Below, in pieces: positions 18,722-28,002 of a DNA stretch of 64,000 nucleotides. The notes under the pieces were generated by a model. The model did no database searches and was not told the origin of the DNA. It worked only from the letters and a program-made list of their open reading frames with translations. This DNA is from Sedimenticola thiotaurini (GTDB taxonomy: Bacteria > Pseudomonadota > Gammaproteobacteria > Chromatiales > Chromatiaceae): the NCBI RefSeq assembly GCF_001007875.1, contig NZ_CP011412.1:2728001-2792000 (forward strand). Direction: 5' to 3'. The position numbers and the translations under genes were made by a program. Numbering within the stretch: position 1 is the stretch's first letter; every line of letters begins with the position of its first letter.

Positions 18722-18767
18722 AACGGCGTGAGCTGCGATCGCAGCACCTTTCGCAGCTCACGCCGTT
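18722..18767. terminator. 17-bp perfect inverted repeat between convergent genes
   Basis: AACGGCGTGAGCTGCGA (18722-18738) pairs exactly with TCGCAGCTCACGCCGTT (18751-18767) across a 12-base loop. It lies between the stop codons of the ferredoxin reductase (+) and hemY (-). It has no long T-run on either side but is well placed as a bidirectional terminator or 3'-end structure. Confidence 0.65.
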
Positions 18768-18795
18768 CGCACAATTGGTACGGGCGTGCCATTAG

Positions 18796-20088
18796 CTACT
18801 GCCGGTTGACCACCTCAAGCTTGGGTGGTGTCTCCGGTTCTCCGTCCTCCTGCTCCGAAGCGGCCCCCGGCAGTGTCAGTGACGCTGGCAGATGGACCGA
18901 GGCGGGGTGTTCGCTGCCCAGTTCCAGTCCGGCCTTGAAACAGTCGAACGCCTTCTCCTTTTCACCCATCTTCTCCAGCAGGGTGCCCAGGGTCCGGTAG
19001 GCGGCGCTGCTCGGTTCAATGGCGATGCTGGTCTCCAGGTAGGTCCGCGCCTTGCCCCAGAGCTTGTTTGCCAGGCAGAGCTGTCCCAGGGTCAGTAACA
19101 GCACCGGACTGCGGGGCTGGTTCTTCAACCAGGCTTCGGCCATGGAGAGCTGGCGGGCCCGATCATCCGCCGGCACTCGTCCATAAAGCTCCACCAGATC
19201 CTCGCTCCAGTTGCGTTCAATGGCGTCACGCAGGACACGCTCCACCTGGTTGTGCTCGCCCCGGTTCATCAGATGGTTGGCATAGGTGGTCACCATCTCC
19301 TCACGCAGGCGGATCGCCGACGGAATGCGGTTCCAGACCGTCTGCAGCTGGGTGAGGTTCTCATCCTGGGCCGCCTCCGTGATCTGGTTCTGGTATACCC
19401 GCAGCTCCAGCGCCTGGAGCTCCTCCGGCTCCACCACCTTGCGCTTCTTCAGCTCCGGCAGCAGCAGCCCCAGCTCCCGCCAGTCACCCAACCGCTGATA
19501 CAGCTCCTTCAGCAGTTTCAGTACATGGGTGTGGCGCGGGGCGATCTCCCGCAGATGTTTGAGTGTGGCCAGCGCCTGCTCCAGCTGGGCATGATCAAGC
19601 TGCAGCTCCGCCTGGGTCAGGCCCACCGCCACATCCGCCTCCGGCATGCTTTCATGGGCCAGTTGCAGATAGTGGTCGCGCCGATCATGGGCGTTCTGCT
19701 GTTGTGCGGAACGGGCCGCCGCCAGGTAGTTCAACAGGGGGGTCTCCGACTTGTCGGCAAGACGCACCAGATCCCGTTCGGCCCGTTTCCAGTCACCTTC
19801 AGAGAGCTCCACCAAACCGTGGATGAGTGATTTCCGGGCACGCTTGGCACCGCGAACCTGACGCCAGTCATGGAATTTTCGCGGCGTAGCACCCAGCCGC
19901 GAGAGGATCCGCAAAGTGAGATAGAGTAGACCGAACAGCAGCAGATTCATTATCAGGAAGAAAGCCAGACTCCCCTCCACGGTCCACTGCCCGTAACCGA
20001 TCAGGATGTAGCCGTTATCCTCTTTTACCGCCAGCGCCAGCAGTACTGACACAGCTAAACCGAGCAATCCAAGTATCAGAAATCTCAT
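18796..20088 (-). CDS. hemY: HemY, TPR-type inner-membrane protein of the heme operon
   Basis: The 430-residue protein has two N-terminal membrane segments (LILGLLGLAVSVLLALAV and AFFLIMNLLLFGLLYL). A large set of tetratricopeptide-like helices follows (for example SSAAYRTLGTLLEKMGEKEKAFDCF near residue 380). This is the proteobacterial HemY, whose role in protoporphyrin synthesis is indirect or scaffolding; it is not the protoporphyrinogen oxidase called HemY in Bacillus. It overlaps hemX by four bases and ends the hemC-hemD-hemX-hemY cluster. Confidence 0.94.
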   Translation of the reverse strand: MRFLILGLLGLAVSVLLALAVKEDNGYILIGYGQWTVEGSLAFFLIMNLLLFGLLYLTLRILSRLGATPRKFHDWRQVRGAKRARKSLIHGLVELSEGDWKRAERDLVRLADKSETPLLNYLAAARSAQQQNAHDRRDHYLQLAHESMPEADVAVGLTQAELQLDHAQLEQALATLKHLREIAPRHTHVLKLLKELYQRLGDWRELGLLLPELKKRKVVEPEELQALELRVYQNQITEAAQDENLTQLQTVWNRIPSAIRLREEMVTTYANHLMNRGEHNQVERVLRDAIERNWSEDLVELYGRVPADDRARQLSMAEAWLKNQPRSPVLLLTLGQLCLANKLWGKARTYLETSIAIEPSSAAYRTLGTLLEKMGEKEKAFDCFKAGLELGSEHPASVHLPASLTLPGAASEQEDGEPETPPKLEVVNRQ

Positions 20089-21269
20089 TGGGCATCCTCT
20101 TCTCCGGCCGCCTTCATGCGCGCCTGCAGGGCAGCCAGGGAACGGGAAATATCCGGCAATTGGGGATTTATATCCACCGCTTGCAGCGCGCTGATCTCCT
20201 GCTGGACCGCTTGGGTGGCGGTTGCATCCGGATCAAAAAATTCACCAACCCAGCTGGCTGCCTGCGCCAGACTGGAGCCATACAGCTGGGTGTCACCCTT
20301 CAGCAGCGCCAGGCGGGCCGCCTCCAGTTGCAGTTGCAGATTCTGATAGACAAAAAACTGCTGCTCCGGGGGCAGCATGGCGCTGACCGGTTTGTCCCGG
20401 TGCCGGATCACCATGATCGATTTGAAACCCTCCCAGCCATCCTTCAACAGGCTCTCCACGCTGCGTTCCCGGTCGGCGTCCTGGCTCTCATTCGGCGCCG
20501 GCTGCGGCGGGGAGTAGCTGAGTCCCACCAGTTTCAGTGCCTGGATCTGATCTTTCAGCCCGTTCAGCCGGGCCGATAATCCCACCCGGTCCAGTTGGCC
20601 CACTGTTTTCAGGGTGGCGATCTCCTTGGCCAGCTGTTCCCGGACTTCGATCCAGCCCGGATCACCGCTATCCCGCAACCGACCGTCGGCCGCCTCCAGG
20701 GCGCGGATGGCGGTATTCACATCACCCGCCAGGCGCAACCGGTGGTTGGCCACCCGCATCAGGTACTCCGCCTCGGCCGCCATCCAGGCGTTGCTGCTGC
20801 GTCCGACCCGGCTGTAGATGGTCTCCAGGGAGTTCTGCATCTCGCTGGCTTGCTGGCTGAGGCGTTCACGTGCTTCGGCCAGTATCTGCTGTTGCTTCTC
20901 CAGCGCACCGCGCTGCTCATCAAACGCCTGCTTCTGCTGCTCGAATGCCTGGGACACGGTTGCCAGCTTGTCCTGCAGGGCCTGCTGTTCCGTGTCCGCC
21001 TTGCCCAGTGCCTGGTTCATCTGCTGCAGCGACGCCTGCAAACCGGTCCAGTACTGATAGCCGTAGCCCAGTGCAACGAAAACCAGAATCAGGGCGACGA
21101 GTGAAAAGACCAGGGAGAGTTTCGGCAATGCGGACTTGTTGCTGGCAACCTTCGGCGTCGGCTCCTGCACGGCCTCTGTCGTTTCAATGATTTCGGCATC
21201 CTCGATCGCTGGCGCCGCGTCCAGGACCGCCTCATCCTTGTCTGGATCTTTCGCGTCTTTCTTGCTCAT
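20085..21269 (-). CDS. hemX: HemX, membrane-anchored coiled-coil protein of the heme operon
   Basis: The 394 residues begin with an acidic cytosolic tail and one membrane helix near residue 53-72 (LVFSLVALILVFVALGYGYQY). A long Gln/Glu-rich coiled coil (about 80-145) and a helical domain follow. Databases often label it uroporphyrinogen-III C-methyltransferase, but it lacks the SAM-binding methylase fold, so that label is unsupported. Neighbours hemD and hemY give the assignment. A 220-base spacer separates it from hemD, wider than the tight hemX/hemY junction. Its role is probably structural in tetrapyrrole synthesis. Confidence 0.93.
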   Translation of the reverse strand: MSKKDAKDPDKDEAVLDAAPAIEDAEIIETTEAVQEPTPKVASNKSALPKLSLVFSLVALILVFVALGYGYQYWTGLQASLQQMNQALGKADTEQQALQDKLATVSQAFEQQKQAFDEQRGALEKQQQILAEARERLSQQASEMQNSLETIYSRVGRSSNAWMAAEAEYLMRVANHRLRLAGDVNTAIRALEAADGRLRDSGDPGWIEVREQLAKEIATLKTVGQLDRVGLSARLNGLKDQIQALKLVGLSYSPPQPAPNESQDADRERSVESLLKDGWEGFKSIMVIRHRDKPVSAMLPPEQQFFVYQNLQLQLEAARLALLKGDTQLYGSSLAQAASWVGEFFDPDATATQAVQQEISALQAVDINPQLPDISRSLAALQARMKAAGEEDAQ

Positions 21270-21453
21270 TCACTTTTCCGTCTGGTTGTGTGTGGCAACC
21301 GGGCTGACCGGTTGGTATGGATGCAGCGCGCCGGAGGTCCCCGTCGTGGCGCCGCTTCACTGCAGTTTCGTTCATCAAGTTGCGGTACGGAGTCCTTAGT
21401 AGTCTAGCAAAGCACCACCTGTCGGAATACTCGGAATACCCCGTGGACACTGT

Positions 21454-21492
21454 GACCCGGGCTCTGCCCGACAAACAGGGCAGACCGGGCCG
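21454..21492 (-). terminator. GC-rich hairpin after hemD
   Basis: On the + strand CCCGGGCTCTGCCC is followed by a short AC-rich loop and GGGCAGACCGGG, forming an interrupted stem immediately downstream of the hemD stop. There is no T-run. It may partly separate hemCD from hemXY, in line with the 220-base spacer to hemX, in which I see no gene. Confidence 0.4.
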
Positions 21493-22281
21493 TCAGCGAT
21501 TTCCGGCCCACAGGCAGATCGCCTCAAACAGATCCTGCTCGTCCGCACTGCGTGACAGATAGACTTCATGGCACCCCAGCTCCCGGGCATGCTGGCGCAT
21601 CCGGTCGCTGATCACGATCATGGGTGTCTGTTGCAGCAGCGGCTGGCCTGCCTCACCCAGCATGGTGAACAGGTTATCCAGCAGGATATTACTGCTCACT
21701 GTAACCACGTCCACGTCATCCCGCCAGCGCCGAATCAGGGGATCCGGATCCGTGTCGGGGCAGCGACGTTGATACACTTCGACAAAATCCACCGTCGCAC
21801 CACGCTCCACCAGGGTATCGGCCAGCAGTTCACGACCACCATTTCCGCGCAGGATAAGAATGCGTTTGCCGGCCACATCCTTCAGCTCCGGAGTCGCCAG
21901 CAGCCCCTCACTGTCAAAGGAGGTTTCCGGTACCACATCCACCGCATAACCGGCTTCCGCCAGGGTCTGGGCGGTCCGTTTACCCACGGTGGCCAGGGCG
22001 ACGCCGGGCGGTATTTTCTGATCCGGCAACTGCTTTATTCCCCAGAGAACCGCATTGGGACTGACAAAGACCGCCATCTGGTAGTCGGCGAAATGGGACA
22101 GCTGTTCAGCCACCCGCTGCGGATCGGCCGGATCGATAATCTCCACCGCCGGAAAACGCACTGCCCGGCCGTTACGGGCAGCAATCATGCGACACAGGGT
22201 CGTGGCCTGATGTTCAGCGCGGGTCACCAGCACGCCAACACCGGACAGATTGCAGTCGGAGGTGGATGGGAGAAAGGACAT
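21493..22281 (-). CDS. hemD: Uroporphyrinogen-III synthase
   Basis: HemD closes and inverts ring D of hydroxymethylbilane to make uroporphyrinogen III. The 262-residue product has the two-lobed, low-conservation pattern of the family: GVGVLVTRAEHQ at the start, FVSPNAV, ATVGKRTAQTLAEAG and the late VTVSSNILLDNLF. Assignment rests on these plus its place directly after hemC. I chose ATG at 22281, 11 bases after the hemC stop. An ATG at 22302 would overlap hemC by 11 bases, and the longer frame upstream is a shadow of hemC. Confidence 0.92.
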   Translation of the reverse strand: MSFLPSTSDCNLSGVGVLVTRAEHQATTLCRMIAARNGRAVRFPAVEIIDPADPQRVAEQLSHFADYQMAVFVSPNAVLWGIKQLPDQKIPPGVALATVGKRTAQTLAEAGYAVDVVPETSFDSEGLLATPELKDVAGKRILILRGNGGRELLADTLVERGATVDFVEVYQRRCPDTDPDPLIRRWRDDVDVVTVSSNILLDNLFTMLGEAGQPLLQQTPMIVISDRMRQHARELGCHEVYLSRSADEQDLFEAICLWAGNR

Positions 22282-22291
22282 GGCTATCGTC

Positions 22292-23218
22292 TCACTTCTC
22301 ATACAGGTGTTTGAGCACCTGGTCTGCGCCCTGCCCAAGCAGATCCTCCGCCACAGCGATACCCAGGGAGTCCGCCTCACTGGCCGGAGCACTGCGCTCG
22401 GTCCGCATAATACGGCTTCCATCCGGTTCACCCACCAGGCCGCGCATGAACAGTTTGCCGTTGTTAAGCACCGCAAAGCCGGCTATGGGTACCTGGCAGC
22501 CCCCCATGAGGCGATGGTTCATGGCCCGCTCCGCCTCCACACAACAGGCGGTATCCCCATCGTGCAGGGGCTTAATCAGGGCATTGACCCGTTCATCATC
22601 GATCCGGCACTCGATGCCGATGGCGCCCTGACCAATCGCCGGCAGGCTATCCCCGGTCTCGATGTAGGAGGCGATGCGTGGCTGGTAGCCGAGCCGGATG
22701 AGACCCGCTGCAGCCAGGATAATGGCGTCAAATTCGCCCTCATCCAGCTTGCGCAGCCGGGTGTTGACGTTGCCCCGCAGGGGAACTATTTTCAGATCGG
22801 GCCGCCGATCCGCCAACTGACACTGGCGCCGCAGGCTGGAGGTACCGACCACCGAGCCTTCCGGCAGCTCTTCCAACCGACTGTAGCGACTGGAGACAAA
22901 GGCGTCACGGGGATCTTCCCGCTCCATGATGACCGCCAGGTGCAGCCCGTCGGGCAACTCGACCGGCACATCCTTCATGGAGTGGACGGCAATATCGGCC
23001 CGCCCATCCAGCATGCCTTGTTCCAGCTCCTTGACAAAAAGTCCCTTGCCACCGATCTTGGCCAGCGGGGTATCGAGGATTTTGTCACCCTGGGTGCTCA
23101 TACCGACCAGTTCCACCTCCAGGCCGGGATGCGTTTCTTTCAGCAGCTTGGCGACATGCTCCGCCTGCCACATGGCCAGCGGGGATTTTCGGGTAGCGAT
23201 TCGTAAGGGCTGGGACAT
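22292..23218 (-). CDS. hemC: Hydroxymethylbilane synthase (porphobilinogen deaminase)
   Basis: HemC polymerises four porphobilinogens into hydroxymethylbilane. The 308 residues include [29 protein letters not shown], the catalytic aspartate region [23 protein letters not shown] and LRGNVNTRL. The dipyrromethane-cofactor cysteine is in GGCQVPIA. Normal length. The ATG at 23218 follows an in-frame GTG. It leads the hemC-hemD-hemX-hemY cluster and faces a divergent PAS-GGDEF gene. In Pseudomonas the algR gene sits at this spot instead. Confidence 0.97.
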   Translation of the reverse strand: MSQPLRIATRKSPLAMWQAEHVAKLLKETHPGLEVELVGMSTQGDKILDTPLAKIGGKGLFVKELEQGMLDGRADIAVHSMKDVPVELPDGLHLAVIMEREDPRDAFVSSRYSRLEELPEGSVVGTSSLRRQCQLADRRPDLKIVPLRGNVNTRLRKLDEGEFDAIILAAAGLIRLGYQPRIASYIETGDSLPAIGQGAIGIECRIDDERVNALIKPLHDGDTACCVEAERAMNHRLMGGCQVPIAGFAVLNNGKLFMRGLVGEPDGSRIMRTERSAPASEADSLGIAVAEDLLGQGADQVLKHLYEK

Positions 23219-23249
23219 CACAGTTTTCTCGGTGAAAAAAGGCGCATGC

Positions 23250-23283
23250 TATAATCTCTGGCTGGTACAGGCAAATACCAGCC
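23250..23283. promoter_or_regulatory. Divergent hemC/GGDEF promoter with an 8-bp inverted repeat
   Basis: A perfect TATAAT (23250-23255) points right, toward the GGDEF gene; no good -35 box was found for it. Five bases later GGCTGGTA (23260-23267) and TACCAGCC (23276-23283) form an exact inverted repeat with an 8-base spacer, at the expected transcription start. It could be an operator shared by hemC and the cyclase. On the minus strand a TTGCCT and TATAGC pair lies in the same stretch. Which protein binds is unknown. Confidence 0.45.
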
Positions 23284-23392
23284 CCCGGTTGACGTGCCGG
23301 ATTCACCGGCCCGTCGGGTTGCTTCACCAAACTCAAGGTTACATCAATCATGCCGATAGTCTGGTCCGACCCCTGTCTGACACACCAATCCT

Positions 23393-24289
23393 ATGGTATC
23401 CAATGTGCTCAATGACGAACTGGCACTGATTTGTCCGGACCCGGTAATCGGCATCAGGCGAAACGGTATTATTACGCTGTTCAATCCCGCAGCGGAACGC
23501 ATGCTGGGTTACAGCCGGGATGAGGTGATCGGACAGCTGCAGGTGGCCAAACTCTATCCATCCCGGGAGAGCGCCCGCGAGATCAAACGCCTGATGTACT
23601 CCGACAGCAAGGGTATCCGGGGGCAGATTATCGGTCACAATACCCACCTGCTATCAAAAAGCGGCGAACGCATCCCGATCCAGCTCTCAGCCAGCCTGGT
23701 GGAACAAGATGGCCGGGAAGTGGGCAGTATCGGCTTCTTCCGGGACCTCACCGAACGCCTGGAACTGGAACGCTCACTGAAGCTGCTGACCGTTACCGAC
23801 AACCTGACCGGCCTCTACAACCAACGCCATTTTCAGACCGTGCTGAAGCGGGAAATCGGTCGCAGCAACCGTTATAAACACCCCCTCAGCCTGATCTGCA
23901 TCGACCTGGACAACTTTAAATCGGTCAATGATTCCCTGGGCCATATCGAAGGGGACCTGGCGTTGCGTTATGTCGGCGATTGCATCGCTACCCTGTTACG
24001 CAACAGCGACTACGGCTTTCGCTACGGCGGCGACGAATTCATGCTGCTGCTGCCGGAAACCCCGCAACAGCAGGCGCAAAATCTCACCATGCGCCTGATA
24101 GACCATTTTTCCCGCCATATGCCGGCCAACCTGGTGCAGATATCACGGGAGGGTAAGCCGGTCTCACTCAGTATCGGCATTGCCCAATACCGGGAGGATG
24201 AGTCAGTTTCCACCTTCATCAAGCGCACCGACCTGGCCATGTACCAGGCCAAGAAAAGCCCCGGTTGCCTGGCGGTGATGGCGGATTAA
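23393..24289 (+). CDS. PAS-GGDEF diguanylate cyclase
   Basis: The 298-residue protein has an N-terminal PAS domain (ALICPDPVIGIRRNGIITLFNPAAERMLGY, about 10-125) and a GGDEF domain (about 130-298). The catalytic signature GGDEF is intact (near residue 212). Five residues upstream is RNSD, matching the RxxD inhibitory site, so it should make cyclic-di-GMP and be product-inhibited. No membrane segment or receiver domain is visible; the PAS may sense a cytosolic signal. No clear ribosome-binding site precedes the ATG. It sits between hemC and algR, breaking a gene order that is contiguous in Pseudomonas. Confidence 0.92.
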   Translation: MVSNVLNDELALICPDPVIGIRRNGIITLFNPAAERMLGYSRDEVIGQLQVAKLYPSRESAREIKRLMYSDSKGIRGQIIGHNTHLLSKSGERIPIQLSASLVEQDGREVGSIGFFRDLTERLELERSLKLLTVTDNLTGLYNQRHFQTVLKREIGRSNRYKHPLSLICIDLDNFKSVNDSLGHIEGDLALRYVGDCIATLLRNSDYGFRYGGDEFMLLLPETPQQQAQNLTMRLIDHFSRHMPANLVQISREGKPVSLSIGIAQYREDESVSTFIKRTDLAMYQAKKSPGCLAVMAD

Positions 24290-24320
24290 GCGCTCTGCCA
24301 ACAGCCGCCGGATAACCCCG

Positions 24321-25058
24321 TCACGCCCGTCCCCGCAATAGTTTCCGCACCTCCGGCAAATGCCGCCGGCTCACCTCCAGCTCCGCCGCACTGCCGGCCA
24401 GGGTCACGGCGCAGGTTCCACCGTCGAGCCGTTTCAGGCCAAGCAGCCGTTCCTGCATGATCAGGGCGTTCCGGTGGATACGGATCAGTCGCTCGGAAAA
24501 CCGCTCTTCCAGTGATTTCAGCGACTCCTCCAGCAACGCCTCGCCGGCGGTGTGGCAAACTGTCACATACTTGTTGTCGGCCTGAAAATAGATCACTTCG
24601 CTGAGGGGAATCCGTTGCAGGCCGCCCCGGAAACTGACACTGATATAGGCCTCCTCCAGCGGCGACTGCAACGCCTGCAGCGCCTGTAACTGGGGTCGAC
24701 TCAGGGTGACAGCCTTCTCCATAGCCCGTTGCAGGCGCTCGCGGCGGATCGGTTTCAACAGGTAATCCACCGCATGGCGCTCGAAGGCGGCCAGTGCGTG
24801 TTCATCATAGGCGGTGACAAAAATGACCGCCGGCGGCGTCGCCATAGCGGTCAGCGCAGCAGCCGCCTCCAGCCCATCCATCCCTGGCATGCGGATATCC
24901 ATCAGCACCAGATCGACCTCGCTGCGCTGGGAAAACTGTACCGCATCCCGACCGTTGTCCGCCTCCCCCACCACATGACAGGGCGGGCCTATCTCTTCGA
25001 TCAGGCTGCGCAGACGCGCCCGGGCATGGGCTTCGTCATCAACAATCAATATTTTCAT
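24321..25058 (-). CDS. algR: LytTR response regulator AlgR
   Basis: The 245 residues comprise a receiver domain (DDEAHARAR acidic pair, phospho-acceptor Asp in LVLMDIRMPGMDG, Lys in YLLKPIRR) and a C-terminal LytTR DNA-binding domain (about 140-240, with VIYFQADNKYVTV and RIHRNALI). AlgR regulates alginate, twitching and other surface traits in Pseudomonas. The gene follows algZ after nine bases, so the pair forms a two-component operon. It is convergent with the GGDEF gene. Confidence 0.93.
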   Translation of the reverse strand: MKILIVDDEAHARARLRSLIEEIGPPCHVVGEADNGRDAVQFSQRSEVDLVLMDIRMPGMDGLEAAAALTAMATPPAVIFVTAYDEHALAAFERHAVDYLLKPIRRERLQRAMEKAVTLSRPQLQALQALQSPLEEAYISVSFRGGLQRIPLSEVIYFQADNKYVTVCHTAGEALLEESLKSLEERFSERLIRIHRNALIMQERLLGLKRLDGGTCAVTLAGSAAELEVSRRHLPEVRKLLRGRA

Positions 25059-25067
25059 CGAGCCACC

Positions 25068-26117
25068 TCACTGCTCCTTCCAGGGATGGGGGAACACCAC
25101 CCGCACCTGGTGATCACCATCCACTTCACCAACTGTCAGGGAGGCCTCTTCGGCAAAAAATCCCTGCAATCGCTCACGGGTATTCTGCAGGGCCATCCGG
25201 TTACCCGGACGACGCGCTTTGTTGCCACCCACCGGCAGGGTGTTGCGGATGCTGATGTTGACCCGCTTGCGCCGGTAGCGCCCGGTAATCTGGATCAGGC
25301 CGGGCTGGGTGGAGGGTTCGATGCCGTGATAAATGGCATTCTCCAGCAGCGGCTGCAGGATCAGTGCCGGCAGTTCCGCATCCAACGGCAGCGCCTCCAG
25401 ATCCCATTTGACCCGCAGGCGGTCCCCCAGCCGCTGCCCTTCAATTCGCAGGTAGCCACGGCACAGTTCAATCTCCTCCCCCAGGCTGGACATGCGTTGG
25501 GCATCCGCCAGCGAGGCCCGGAACAGGTCGGAGAGGTCATACACCACCTCCTCCGCCAGGGCCGGATCGGTACGGGTCAGGCTGGCGATGGTGTTCATGC
25601 TGTTGAACAGAAAATGGGGCCGGATGCGTGACTGCAGAGCCTGCAGATGGGCCTTCGATTCCGCCTCCACCTGGAGGCGCCAGCGATACTGGATCGAGAG
25701 GTAGTGCATCAGCACCGCGCAGACAATGGCGCTGATGACGAGACTTTTAAGCAGGAAGGTCTCCCCGGCAGGCATGGAGAGGGCCCAGATGGCCAGCAGC
25801 GCGACGGCCAGGGTGACCCCCATCAGGCTGCACCAGATAATCAGGCCCACCTGCCAGGTTCGCAGATGGCTGATCCAGGGCCGCAACAGGCAGATCAGGG
25901 CACTGCCCACCAGAGCGATCCACTGGATGTAGAGAGAGCGCAGACTCAGTTCGCTGGCAAACTCACTGAACGAGTCGATCGCAGCCAGGGTCAGTATCAC
26001 CGCCAGCAGTTCCGCCGAGATCACCACCCCGAACACCATGCGGATACTGCAGAAGTTGGGCAGATAGGTGGTCTGGCGCCGTTCCGGTACGTTCCCCTTT
26101 AATCCTTTCTGCTTCAT
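25068..26117 (-). CDS. algZ: LytS/AlgZ-family membrane sensor histidine kinase
   Basis: The 349-residue protein has about four to six membrane segments in its first 150 residues (for example FGVVISAELLAVILTLAAI and LIIWCSLMGVTLAVALLAIW). A His_kinase domain of the LytS type follows, with SRIRPHFLFNSMNTIASL at about residue 190; the His of RPHFLFN is the likely phosphorylation site. The ATP-binding region (ALILQPLLENAIYHGIEP and the GNRMALQNTRERLQ segment) is complete. It is the expected partner of the adjacent AlgR. The Pseudomonas FimS/AlgZ homologue is considered an atypical kinase. Confidence 0.92.
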   Translation of the reverse strand: MKQKGLKGNVPERRQTTYLPNFCSIRMVFGVVISAELLAVILTLAAIDSFSEFASELSLRSLYIQWIALVGSALICLLRPWISHLRTWQVGLIIWCSLMGVTLAVALLAIWALSMPAGETFLLKSLVISAIVCAVLMHYLSIQYRWRLQVEAESKAHLQALQSRIRPHFLFNSMNTIASLTRTDPALAEEVVYDLSDLFRASLADAQRMSSLGEEIELCRGYLRIEGQRLGDRLRVKWDLEALPLDAELPALILQPLLENAIYHGIEPSTQPGLIQITGRYRRKRVNISIRNTLPVGGNKARRPGNRMALQNTRERLQGFFAEEASLTVGEVDGDHQVRVVFPHPWKEQ

Positions 26118-26458
26118 GCCCCGGCAATTCCCCTTCAGGCGTTAACCTGGCTCCGATTCCTGATACAATCGCACCGCCCTGGCAGCTACCTGTTCGTTTA
26201 TTCTCTTTGCGATCAGTCAAAGGCCATGGACTAACCCGAATTTTATGACCAATTTCTCGTAAAGACGCCAGGAACGCAAAGAAAACCCGTGCTGATACAG
26301 ACGCGAACCGCAACCATCGGAAAAGAGCCTGTAGCAGCTTTCGCTACTCAGCCCGCTTTGCACGTCCCGCGCCCCTGCAAGATAATTCGGGCTAATATCT
26401 TACACTCTCTATCACCCATCCAGCCGATGCCTGGTTCTCACGCAGGAATATTAGTCTC
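26118..26458. other. algZ/argH divergent intergenic region without a gene
   Basis: About 340 bases with no plausible coding frame. It holds the promoters of algZ and argH. Near 26250-26283 is CTCGTAAAGACGCCAGG plus AACGCAAAGAAA, resembling the dispersed 'cgcaaagacgc' intergenic repeats of proteobacteria. TCTTTGCG at about 26202 can pair with its CGCAAAGA. No clear operator was found. Confidence 0.5.
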
Positions 26459-27844
26459 ATGAGCGATAAAAAACTCTGGTCCGGCCGCTTCAGCGAACCC
26501 ACCGACGCCTTTGTGGAGGCGTTCACCGCCTCTGTGGAGTTCGATCAGCGCCTCTACCGCTACGACATCCAGGGCTCTATCGCCCATGCCACCATGCTGG
26601 CCAAGGCCGGTATCCTGACCGTCGAGGAGCGTGACACCATTATCGCCGGCCTGCAACAGATCCAGGCCCAGATCGAAGCCGGTCAGTTCGAGTGGTCGGT
26701 GGAGCTGGAAGATGTGCATATGAACGTGGAGTCGCGCCTCACCAGCGCCATTGGCGACGCCGGCAAGAAACTGCATACCGGCCGCTCGCGCAACGACCAG
26801 GTGGCCACCGATGTACGACTCTACCTGCGGGACGAGATCGAAACCATCCGGGCCGAAATCCTGCGCCTGCAGCAGGCCCTGCTGGACAAGGCGGAGCAGG
26901 AGGCAGACACCATCATGCCCGGCTTCACCCACCTGCAGACCGCCCAGCCGGTCACCTTCGGCCACCATCTGATGGCCTGGTTCGAAATGCTGGAGCGGGA
27001 TCGTGAGCGGCTGGCGGACTGCAATAAACGGGTCAACATCATGCCGCTGGGCGCCGCCGCCCTGGCCGGCACCACCTACCCGATCGACCGTTACTACACC
27101 GCTGAACTGCTCGGTTTTGCCCGGCCCAGCGAGAACTCCCTGGATTCGGTCAGCGACCGGGATTTCGCCATCGAGTTCAGCGCTGCCGCCGCCCTGATCA
27201 TGATGCACCTGTCGCGCATGTCGGAAGAGCTGATCATCTGGTCCTCGGCCCAGTTCAATTTCGTCGATCTCTCCGACAGCTTCTGCACCGGCTCCTCCAT
27301 CATGCCGCAGAAAAAGAACCCCGACGTACCGGAGCTGGTGCGGGGCAAGACCGGCCGCATATTTGGTCACCTGATGAGTCTGCTGACCCTGATGAAGGGC
27401 CAGCCCCTGGCTTACAACAAGGATAACCAGGAGGACAAGGAGCCGCTGTTCGACACCGTGGACAACCTGAAGGGCTCGCTGAAGGTGTTCGCCGACATGA
27501 TTCCGGCCATCACCTGCAAACCGGACAGCATGCGTGAAGCGGCCATGAAAGGCTTCGCCACCGCCACCGACCTGGCCGACTACCTGGTGCGCAAGGGAAC
27601 CCCGTTCCGGGATGCCCACGAAGTGGTGGGCAAGGCCGTAGCGCTGGGCGTCAGCAAAGGGTGTGACCTGGCCGATCTGAGCCTGGAAGAGCTGCGCGGA
27701 TTCTCCGAGCAGATCGACGATGACGTGTTCCAGGTGTTGACCCTGGAGGGTTCGGTGGCGGCCCGCGACCATATTGGTGGCACCGCACCGGCCCAGGTGC
27801 GGGCGGCTATCAGCCGTGCCCGTCAGCGGCTGGACAGTGAGTGA
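26459..27844 (+). CDS. argH: Argininosuccinate lyase
   Basis: ArgH splits argininosuccinate into arginine and fumarate. The 461-residue product has the superfamily signature [12 protein letters not shown] near residue 280, the N-terminal [20 protein letters not shown], and the substrate region [17 protein letters not shown]. Full length. It is divergent from algZ, as in Pseudomonas, supporting the AlgZ/AlgR assignment. Confidence 0.97.
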   Translation: MSDKKLWSGRFSEPTDAFVEAFTASVEFDQRLYRYDIQGSIAHATMLAKAGILTVEERDTIIAGLQQIQAQIEAGQFEWSVELEDVHMNVESRLTSAIGDAGKKLHTGRSRNDQVATDVRLYLRDEIETIRAEILRLQQALLDKAEQEADTIMPGFTHLQTAQPVTFGHHLMAWFEMLERDRERLADCNKRVNIMPLGAAALAGTTYPIDRYYTAELLGFARPSENSLDSVSDRDFAIEFSAAAALIMMHLSRMSEELIIWSSAQFNFVDLSDSFCTGSSIMPQKKNPDVPELVRGKTGRIFGHLMSLLTLMKGQPLAYNKDNQEDKEPLFDTVDNLKGSLKVFADMIPAITCKPDSMREAAMKGFATATDLADYLVRKGTPFRDAHEVVGKAVALGVSKGCDLADLSLEELRGFSEQIDDDVFQVLTLEGSVAARDHIGGTAPAQVRAAISRARQRLDSE

Positions 27845-27868
27845 ATACTGACTGACCGAGCCCGGCTA

Positions 27869-27924
27869 CAGGCGCCTGTTCAGGATGGGATCTCCGCAGG
27901 GTGGCACAACAGGGCGCCCACCCT
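27869..27924. terminator. Hairpins after argH
   Basis: A perfect 12-base palindrome, ACAGGCGCCTGT (27869-27880), is followed by AGGGTGG (27898-27904) pairing with CCACCCT (27918-27924). The second resembles the TAGGGTGGGC elements near 7 kb. There is no T-run. They lie in the 158-base gap before the enoyl-CoA hydratase-like gene. Confidence 0.4.
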
Positions 27925-28002
27925 ACCTGCCACCAGGCGCCTGCATTTTCCTGGCCGTTGCATGTATAGTTACCACAGAAACCAAACAGGAGAGAGGAGC
28001 CC

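Noticed and set aside
20085-21269. Uroporphyrinogen-III C-methyltransferase activity for HemX
   Set aside because: No SAM-dependent methylase motifs are present; the name is an inherited mislabel of this membrane coiled-coil family.
21232-21474. 80-residue minus-strand frame upstream of hemX
   Set aside because: It overlaps the hemX start in another frame, has no recognisable domain and no good ribosome-binding site.
23350-23415. Short ORF starting ATGCCGATAGTC overlapping the start of the GGDEF gene
   Set aside because: Only about 21 codons, no ribosome-binding site, and no sign of a leader peptide such as regulatory codons.
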